Of a DNA stretch of 64,000 nucleotides, positions 60,701 through 64,000 are shown in pieces; positions within the stretch are counted from its first letter, which is position 1, and each line of letters begins with the position of its first letter. The position numbers were made by a program, and so were the translations under genes. The notes beneath the pieces were generated by a model that saw only the letters and a program-made list of their open reading frames with translations, did no database searches and was not told the origin of the DNA. The stretch is from Cheiracanthium punctorium (lineage: Eukaryota > Arthropoda > Arachnida > Araneae > Cheiracanthiidae): positions 1-64,000 of the forward strand of contig JAWZYV010014449.1 in NCBI GenBank assembly GCA_038373885.1. Direction: 5' to 3'.

Positions 60701-62414
60701 TTGTTTACAGCAAAACAACATATCTGATTACATAGTGAAAACTGCATCCAACATGAAAAAAACAGCTGGATCTACAACCTGCTAAGTTTTTTTGCAGTTG
60801 CAATATCCCTCTTAATGTTGTTGAACAAAACGAATTTCTCAAGCTCATAAATTTGCTACGCCCTGGTTATAAACCTCCTACCAGAAAAGCATTATCTGGC
60901 AGTCTCTTAGATGAAGTCACTGAAGAGTTAGAAAAGCAAATGAAATCAGAACTTCAAGTAAAGGAATGCACATTAGTTGAAGATGGATGGAGTAATATCC
61001 ATAATGAAGCAGTTATAGCTTCTTGCCTGCATGCTGTGGGAAAAGTTAAAAACAGCAGTATTTCACCAGAACTTCTACAGCTGATGGTGCATTTGCATTC
61101 TTGTCCTTGCAGTTCAACATGAATAGAAAGAATCTTTTCCAATTTTGGATCTATCCAGACAAAGTTACGTAATAAACTTGGATTACAAAAAGCTGCAAAA
61201 CTAGTGTTTTGTTACCGCATGCTCCGGGGTAAAAAGGAATTAGAATGGGACTAGGTAAAAATGTAATTGTGTAAAACTGAAAATATTTCTTTTATTTACT
61301 TGTAATTTCACAGATTAACTTAAACAAATGTATTTTCATTTTTAAAAACTAAATAGGTTGATAATTTTTTTTTCATAAATACTTTTTTTTCTATTTTTAT
61401 AGTAGCTTATTAGTTATTTTCTATTCAGTACAGCTTGAACCAAACTCAAGTTTGGGGGTTGCCTTGTCAACAAAATAATAGTTTGCATTGTCCAAAGGTT
61501 TATTCTAGTGTATTAAGTCAAAAATTATGATAGTTGTACAAATATTTTTGTTACAAAAGTGGTTTTAGGACAAAATTTTAGGTTTTTGACACATAGTGTC
61601 AAAAACTATGTCAAAAAGGGGTTTTTGACATGACGGTTAAAACCATGGTTAAAACCGGATAAAACCACCAACTGTCAAAAACTTGCCAACTCTGCCATAT
61701 TTTTTATTAAAATAATTAAGGTTTTTTATGTGGGATAAGTGTCCTTATAATTGTTATTTTTAAGTAAAAATGTGTAAACTATTCTTCATTAAGTGTATAA
61801 TAAATATTATATTGCACATTCACATAATAATTATAAGTTTAAAGTTTAATAACGATAAATGTACAATAGCATCTTTAAATTTTTGAACTTTTGTAGCGGG
61901 AAAGCATGGCTTAAGTTTTCTAGCTTTGTATATACTTTAACCTTTAGAACAATTACTTTAACCTCTAGTTTTTGTAGATGCCTGTAATGAAAAATATATT
62001 TATGACATTCATTTTATGAAGAGCTAATGAACTTCCTAATAAATTTCCATCATGAATTTATATAATTCAAACTTTTTTCACACTTTAGTATTGGGTAAAA
62101 ATTAATATTTATTTTTTATTTTCAAATTAATAAGTTTTTTTTTTTTTTTTTTCAGAGGTGGTGAAAACATGTTTTCTCAAAGACTGTAAAAAACCTTGGT
62201 AATAATCAGTAAAAAGACATCAAACTGAAATAACATCCAACCCTGATTAGAAGCATAGCAAATTTAACATGCTTTGTGTTTAAATAATGGATAAGAAATA
62301 ATAAGAAAATGCAATCTTAACTATCACCAACCTCTTTATCAGAATACAGGGACTTAGCAACAATGTCAAGTAACATCCTTGTCTCAGCTTGGAATTCTAA
62401 TTTTTCTGCATCTC
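28210..62414 (-). CDS. TRAP1: TRAP1, mitochondrial Hsp90 chaperone, 15 exons, N-terminus outside window
   Basis: Exons from 5' to 3': 62414-62332, 58549-58406, 53041-52970, 52371-52202, 51027-50918, 47369-47296, 46797-46524, 41404-41335, 39386-39239, 38503-38376, 36330-36143, 36056-35971, 33758-33613, 31939-31867 and 28311-28210. All junctions are GT-AG and in phase, giving 621 residues; the human protein has about 704. The missing part is the mitochondrial presequence and N-terminal strap, beyond 64000. GHKL ATPase motifs are intact: [38 protein letters not shown]. The middle domain keeps [10 protein letters not shown] with its catalytic Arg. There is no MEEVD tail, as expected for TRAP1. 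It acts as an ATP-dependent chaperone homodimer in the mitochondrial matrix. No frameshift or missing key residue is seen. Confidence 0.97.
28312..31866 (-). other. TRAP1 last intron
   Basis: About 3.55 kb, AT-rich. A phrase near 29258-29290 (TTAAGTTGGGGGGTATTACTG) looks like one end of a TA-type MITE, but the partner is unclear. No gene is recognised. Confidence 0.4.
31867..31939 (-). CDS. TRAP1: TRAP1 C-terminal domain exon 3
   Basis: Encodes [20 protein letters not shown], matching the HALIKKL segment of the family. Confidence 0.96.
32090..32308 (-). mobile_element. tRNA-derived SINE, family 1, copy A
   Basis: On the - strand the 5' part carries a Pol III B box (GGTTCAAACC at 32244-32253) and a tRNA-like 5' region with CCAGTGGCTGAGTGCA. 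The body shares TAGGACCCCTTAGAAAG and AGATC(C/T)CTC with copies at 35345-35590 and 44620-44864. All three are on the - strand, the same strand as TRAP1. Confidence 0.82.
32911..33010. repeat. Repeat end shared with 58205-58285
   Basis: CATTATTATTTTG(C/T)TAACAAAATTTTAAATTTC followed by CCTGGTCCACCCCC and GGTACAGCCTTG occurs here and at 58205-58285. It may belong to the CAG-GTAGCC group. Confidence 0.7.
33613..33758 (-). CDS. TRAP1: TRAP1 C-terminal domain exon 2
   Basis: Encodes [20 protein letters not shown] and [11 protein letters not shown], the conserved LEMGAARH and PTLEINPRH region. Confidence 0.96.
34032..34538. mobile_element. 507-bp hAT-like MITE, same ends as 23338-23610
   Basis: CAGAGATGAGACTG at the left and AATCTCATCCCTG at the right form inverted ends. 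The subterminal TGTCCGAAATCACGAAAAGC region also resembles the 23338 element. No clear target duplication was found. Confidence 0.65.
34889..35936. mobile_element. hAT element (CAGTGGTTCTC type) with 8-bp TSD
   Basis: CAGTGGTTCTCGACC opens at 34889 and TTGAGAACCACTG closes at 35936. The flanks ACCTACAA and ATCTACAA differ at one base. Subterminal TACCCCTGG/CCAGGGGT motifs fit the hAT elements known widely in animals. No transposase is recognised. A SINE (35345-35590) lies inside. Confidence 0.88.
35345..35590 (-). mobile_element. tRNA-derived SINE, family 1, copy B, nested in hAT
   Basis: On the - strand the tRNA-like head reads TGGCACAGTGGCTATATCA (A-box region) with B-box-like GGTTCAGGTCC. 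The body shares TAGAACCCTTTAGAAAG with the other copies, and a (CAAT)n-like tail lies at low coordinates. Confidence 0.85.
35971..36056 (-). CDS. TRAP1: TRAP1 C-terminal domain exon 1
   Basis: Encodes [17 protein letters not shown], the first helix of the dimerisation domain. It ends only 35 bp from the edge of a hAT element (34889-35936). Confidence 0.95.
36143..36330 (-). CDS. TRAP1: TRAP1 exon, end of the middle domain
   Basis: Encodes [20 protein letters not shown] and the [12 protein letters not shown] segment. The human counterparts are [20 protein letters not shown] and DELTLLHLREFD. Confidence 0.97.
36593..36846 (+). repeat. MITE-like repeat, copy C
   Basis: Starts CAGGGGTCAATCCAGGAAT and follows copies A and B through AATGCCAATGAAGGGTTG to GGACCCAAATTTCCTCTGC. 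An internal duplication repeats the TTTTGTGAAGGG segment. Confidence 0.85.
37271..38271. mobile_element. GGGCTC-rich element, copy 2, interrupted by a hAT element
   Basis: AGATGAGCCAGGCTCGGGCTC at the left and GAGCCCAACTCATCTATA at the right form inverted ends. The right half matches 55920-56160 closely, including TTGCACAAACAGCAAAA and GGCTC(G/A)GGCTCC. A 702-bp hAT-like element occupies 37344-38045. Confidence 0.8.
37344..38045. mobile_element. hAT-like element with TTTGGAGCA repeats
   Basis: CAGGGATGTGCCAGCTG opens and CAGCTGGCACATCCCTG closes, a perfect 17-bp inverted repeat. The 6-mer AAACAA flanks both sides (a longer duplication is unclear). Subterminal GGAGCAA repeats are dense at both ends. 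The 42631-45988 element has related ends. Confidence 0.85.
38376..38503 (-). CDS. TRAP1: TRAP1 exon, middle domain
   Basis: Encodes [12 protein letters not shown] and [20 protein letters not shown], the conserved LSEY--RM--GQ--IYYL segment. Confidence 0.97.
39239..39386 (-). CDS. TRAP1: TRAP1 middle-domain exon
   Basis: Encodes a helical segment with [20 protein letters not shown]. It matches the KFFEDYGLFMREGI region of human TRAP1. Confidence 0.96.
39387..41334 (-). other. TRAP1 intron between exons 9 and 8 of the visible set
   Basis: AT-rich sequence with a poly-T run (39552-39577) and a poly-A run (41215-41234). No element ends or genes are recognised. Confidence 0.45.
41335..41404 (-). 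CDS. TRAP1: TRAP1 exon with catalytic-loop Arg
   Basis: Encodes [20 protein letters not shown]. The Arg of NLSRE corresponds to the middle-domain Arg that contacts the ATP gamma phosphate in Hsp90 proteins. Confidence 0.97.
42657..42945. repeat. Subterminal tandem repeat of the 42631-45988 element
   Basis: A roughly 40-45-bp unit built on TTTCGTATCAGGAAAAAT and TTTTGTATCAGTTTT recurs six or more times, decaying rightwards. Related GTATCAGGA motifs appear near the right end (45868-45930). Confidence 0.8.
44510..44905. repeat. Palindrome split by a SINE
   Basis: GCCATACAGCTGTTTCGAGC and CAAAAAGTTTTTG-type sequence on the left face their complements. GGCAAAAAGTTTT lies before the SINE and TTTTGCTCGAACAGCTGTAT after it. 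The SINE therefore interrupts the right arm. Confidence 0.75.
44620..44864 (-). mobile_element. tRNA-derived SINE, family 1, copy C
   Basis: The - strand head has CCAGTGGCAGAGTGCATTGA and B-box-like GGTTCGAAACC. The body shares TAGGACCCCTTAGAAAG, and a (CAA)n tail lies at 44619-44630. A short inverted duplication of CCTGG(T/C)..GAACCAGG lies near 44778-44814. Confidence 0.87.
46524..46797 (-). CDS. TRAP1: TRAP1 largest exon, middle domain
   Basis: 274 bp encoding AVWLMDPKE through [13 protein letters not shown]. It contains the typical [12 protein letters not shown] and LYSHRVLI segments. Confidence 0.97.
47296..47369 (-). CDS. TRAP1: TRAP1 exon, start of the middle domain
   Basis: Encodes [18 protein letters not shown], the short linker into the middle domain. 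Confidence 0.95.
47370..50917 (-). other. TRAP1 intron with MITE and short duplication
   Basis: AT-rich. It contains the 49541-50253 MITE and an exact 35-bp phrase present at 48866-48900 and 49695-49729. A phrase near 50266-50295 (TACAGTGAAACCTCTGAAG) looks like one end of another TA-type element. Confidence 0.5.
49541..50253. mobile_element. pogo/Tc1-type MITE
   Basis: GCACACTGCCTCTAATCC at the left and the complement CAGGACACTTCCTCTAATCC at the right are related ends next to TA on both sides. CCTATAATCTGCAAA recurs near both ends. No transposase is seen. Confidence 0.7.
50918..51027 (-). CDS. TRAP1: TRAP1 exon, end of the ATPase domain
   Basis: Encodes [20 protein letters not shown], including the conserved GTKI strand of the nucleotide pocket. 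Confidence 0.96.
51510..51895 (-). mobile_element. SINE-like interspersed repeat, family 2, copy B
   Basis: The longer copy of the 22690-22985 family, on the - strand. Its 5' part reads TGCCCTCTGGCAATGGCAGT and GATCCCCCATATAGGC, absent from copy A, then the shared body to CCAGACCACTGCAG. Confidence 0.77.
52202..52371 (-). CDS. TRAP1: TRAP1 exon with G-Q-F-G-V-G motif
   Basis: Encodes AFLEEV, the lid helix, [20 protein letters not shown] and the start of GYKWTSDG. Ends in phase 2 before GTAATA. Confidence 0.97.
52572..52753. mobile_element. 182-bp hAT-like MITE
   Basis: CAGCGATTCTCAACTTTTT at the left and GTTGGAAAACCCTG at the right are typical degraded hAT ends. The flanks ATCTATTG and ATGTACTG agree at six of eight bases. 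Confidence 0.6.
52970..53041 (-). CDS. TRAP1: TRAP1 exon with DTGIGM motif
   Basis: Twenty-four codons covering [10 protein letters not shown] and GTIARSGSK, the nucleotide-contacting loop and the lid start. Confidence 0.97.
53184..54679. mobile_element. About 1.5-kb mariner-like element with long inverted repeats
   Basis: Inverted repeats of about 45 bp share CAGGG-GTTATA(A/G)TTAAAC and TTCCCCTAT(A/G)AACA(A/G)CATTCT. A (TA)n run abuts the left side. The right flank does not start with TA, so the exact boundary is uncertain. I could not recognise a transposase in any frame. Confidence 0.72.
54829..54913 (+). repeat. Solo left end of the CAGGGTGTCTACC family
   Basis: CAGGGTTTCTACTAAATTTC and following GACTTTCCAGACTTT match the ends of the 1483-3990 element. 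No right end is seen. Confidence 0.75.
55527..55576. repeat. Short CAG-G-run/GGATACGCCACTG remnant
   Basis: A 50-bp piece starting CAGGGGG and ending TTGGATACGCCACTG, like a collapsed member of the CAGTGGCGTAGCC family. Confidence 0.5.
55587..56162. mobile_element. GGGCTC-rich MITE, copy 1
   Basis: TTAGAGATGAG and CTCATCTCTAA are perfect 11-bp inverted ends inside TA-repeat sequence. GGGCTCGGGCTC-type repeats sit inside both ends. An inner palindrome uses TTTAGTTAATCAGATCGG. The family is shared with 37271-38271. Confidence 0.85.
57083..57185. mobile_element. 103-bp MITE with perfect 8-bp TSD (CAGT-GCGTAGCC family)
   Basis: CAGTAGCGTAGCCAG at the left and the complement CGGGAGCATAGCCAG at the right match at 12 of 15 positions. 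ATAGACCA flanks both sides (57075-57082 and 57186-57193). A G run fills the centre. The 8-bp duplication anchors this family as hAT-like. Confidence 0.87.
57470..58160 (+). pseudogene. Penelope-like element fragment with GIY-YIG endonuclease region
   Basis: The first frame encodes [20 protein letters not shown] and [10 protein letters not shown], the linker after the reverse transcriptase in Penelope-like elements. After a frameshift in a T run near 57720-57730, the second frame reads [20 protein letters not shown], then [16 protein letters not shown]. This corresponds to the GIY-YIG core, with HYIG as the second motif and R-KEH as the catalytic helix. It ends at a stop at 58060-58062, followed by about 100 bp of 3' region. 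The cysteine pattern between the GIY and YIG motifs is lost. The reverse transcriptase is missing, so the copy is 5'-truncated and dead. Confidence 0.82.
58406..58549 (-). CDS. TRAP1: TRAP1 exon with ATP-binding Glu/Asn motif
   Basis: Encodes [18 protein letters not shown], carrying the catalytic Glu and Mg-binding Asn of the GHKL fold, and ends FVIQ. It is 144 bp, phase 0 on both sides. Confidence 0.97.
59393..61694 (+). mobile_element. 2.3-kb hAT transposon with decayed, internally deleted transposase
   Basis: CACGGTTGGGTTTTTGATG opens at 59393, and CCAACTCTG closes at 61694 (complement CAGAGTTGGCAAGTTTTTG). The flanks CCACATTT and CCATATTT differ at one base. Both ends are packed with GTCAAAAAC repeats, about ten or more in total. 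A broken transposase lies at 60415-61254. It sits in a TRAP1 intron in the opposite orientation. Confidence 0.88.
60415..61254 (+). pseudogene. hAT transposase relic (BED finger and dimerisation parts)
   Basis: It starts with a BED-type zinc finger: [21 protein letters not shown] with a CxxC pair and downstream His. A stop breaks the frame at 60543. Later segments include [20 protein letters not shown] and [20 protein letters not shown], typical of hAT transposases. A jump then leads to [13 protein letters not shown], a stop, and [20 protein letters not shown], the hAT dimerisation region. The catalytic middle is deleted and at least three stops or frame breaks exist, so it cannot make an active enzyme. 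Confidence 0.88.
62332..62414 (-). CDS. TRAP1: TRAP1 first visible exon
   Basis: Encodes [20 protein letters not shown], the start of the N-terminal ATPase domain. It begins with two bases of a split codon, so at least one exon lies upstream beyond the window. Confidence 0.96.
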
Positions 62415-62486
62415 CTATTAGAACAAGACATTTTAGTGTTGAAAAGAAAATTAGCTAAAAAAAAAATATATTATAATTTACAGAAA

Positions 62487-62489
<3 letters not shown>

Positions 62490-62522
<33 letters not shown>
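62490..62522. repeat. (TA)n microsatellite
   Basis: About 16 uninterrupted AT dinucleotides. Shorter TA runs lie at 43020-43040, 53165-53183, 53280-53304 and 56161-56182. Confidence 0.95.
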
Positions 62523-62524
<2 letters not shown>

Positions 62525-63226
62525 CTGAACTTATTTTATTAGTTTACATCAAACAATTAAAATAATAAGAGTCATCAATGACACCTGCTGTTTCTTTATT
62601 TTCACAATTATTTAAAGGATAGCAAACTGAAATTAACATTTTATGTACCGCTCACGAGCTTTCTTGTACTGCAATCACCAACTGTTATGGACTTTAGACG
62701 CCAATACATCATCTAGCCTCTCTTGAATGAAGCAATCTCATTCATGGAAACTGTGCAGGTCAATCTATAAACAGCCAGTTAATTTAGCAAACTCATAAAG
62801 AAGAGTTGCAAACCTTTACAGAATATGATTAATAACTTGCTGCAAAGAGTGTGTTTTTTAAATATTTCTTCAGAATACTAAACAGCTCGCACATCTCAAT
62901 ATCTGGAGCCACCCTGTATTAAAAGCAGAGTTAGAAATAAGTGGTCGTTAGTCGTATTCTGCACCCAGAAATTTAAGTTTGACGACCATGAAATAATACC
63001 CGGTCGTCATTTTTTACGCCTAACTTTAAAAAAAAAATTCTTAGCAAAGCACACTGATCAACGGCAATCGCTATAACATACTTGACACATTCGGAATTTT
63101 ACGAAAGGTTTATCACCAATCACCCTTCAAACCATATTACCTATTCAGAATAAGTCCTTATTATCAGAAATCTCATTTATATAGGGTAATTTATCTCATT
63201 TTGGGACCCCAGACTAGAGCCTCGTG

Positions 63227-63421
63227 CAGAGTTGCCAACCTGGAGAGGTGATGGTGAAAAATCAGGAGATTTTATTCTAAAAATCAGGAGACTTGTTTTC
63301 AATTAAAAAACTAAATTTTAAAAGATCAGGTTGTATCAGCTAAAACTACATTTTGGATAGAGAGAAAAAAAAGCATCTCTCTTGGGTGCTATTTGTTGCC
63401 AGATAGATATTTTTGGAGCAC

Positions 63422-63453
<32 letters not shown>

Positions 63454-63951
63454 GATTAGGTAGTCAGTAGCTAGTAAAAAATTTAGTAACATAAAAAATA
63501 TTAAGTTAGAAAGTTAAAAATTGGGGTCAATTATTACTCTTAAGTAATTGGAGGATTAAACAAAACACTGTCAAACGAAAAATAATCATTTTTAAGAGCG
63601 ATAGAAAAAGACAGAAATTTCAATGATTTAGAACATGAAGCAGCACTTCTTTCACTATTATACATTTGTCAGCAAAGCCCGAACTTTTTGATGTCACATA
63701 TGCGTGGGTTCCTGGAACTAGTTTAATTGCAGGAAAGGGGAAAATGCTGAAAAGGGTTCCTTGGCCCGACAAAACTCTAGAAAAACATTTCAAATTCAAA
63801 AAATTGCATTATTCATGTGACAAATGATTAAAAATCAAGAGAAAATGAACAAATAATTTAAATCAGGAGAAATGTATCCTAAATCAGGTTGGCAGGAGAT
63901 CAATGAAAAATCAGGAGTCTCCTGCCTAAGTCAGGAGAGTTGGCAACTCTG
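63227..63951. mobile_element. 725-bp hAT-like element
   Basis: CAGAGTTGCCAACCTGG opens and GTTGGCAACTCTG closes. CTCGTG flanks both (63221-63226 and 63952-63957); two further bases of the expected 8 are not conserved. AATCAGGAGA repeats lie subterminally on both sides. An internal poly-A run spans 63422-63450. No transposase is seen. Confidence 0.85.
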
Positions 63952-64000
63952 CTCGTGTGTCCACATTATTACCCATGTGTTAGTCAGGCTCTGTTTTTGC

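Noticed and set aside
1..64000. A new gene cluster or defence-type system
   Set aside because: Apart from SLAIN and TRAP1, all recognisable coding pieces are transposon relics. Nothing suggests a coordinated novel system.

Overview
This is an AT-rich eukaryotic nuclear window with spliced genes, GT-AG introns, long homopolymers and dense old and young transposons. The mix of DNA transposons (hAT, Tc1/mariner/pogo), a Helitron, tRNA-derived SINEs, a Penelope-like fragment and a Ty3/gypsy relic fits an arthropod. A chelicerate such as a spider is the best guess, but that is inference from general character and not proven by any one gene. No prokaryotic operon, CRISPR array or phage is present.

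Two protein-coding genes can be reconstructed exon by exon, and they converge tail to tail. On the + strand, 9097-27597 is a SLAIN-motif microtubule plus-end protein gene: ten coding exons give 514 residues with every exon junction in phase. On the - strand, 62414 down to 28210 is TRAP1, the mitochondrial Hsp90: fifteen exons give 621 residues, and the N-terminal targeting region lies beyond the right edge. The stop codons are 613 bp apart and the likely poly(A) signals are under 90 bp apart.

Region by region: 1-9096 has no host gene and is a transposon cluster. It holds a gypsy integrase relic, a three-level nest of elements (1483-3990, 1582-3522, 2170-3435), a 589-bp fold-back carrying three tRNA-like modules (4396-4984) and a second three-level nest (5805-7835). 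9097-27597 is the SLAIN gene, with introns carrying a Helitron, several MITEs, a pogo relic, a SINE and a 707-bp fold-back beside exon 9. 28210-62414 is TRAP1, with introns carrying SINEs, hAT elements (34889-35936, 42631-45988, 59393-61694), GGGCTC-rich elements, a mariner-like element and a Penelope GIY-YIG fragment. 62415-64000 is the next TRAP1 intron and holds a further hAT-type element.

The two host genes have no evident functional link; their pairing is positional. The strongest new material is the transposon architecture. Many insertions can be delimited to the base by 8-bp target-site duplications, several perfect, and nesting gives their order of arrival. I did not find a convincing new defence, regulatory or metabolic system.
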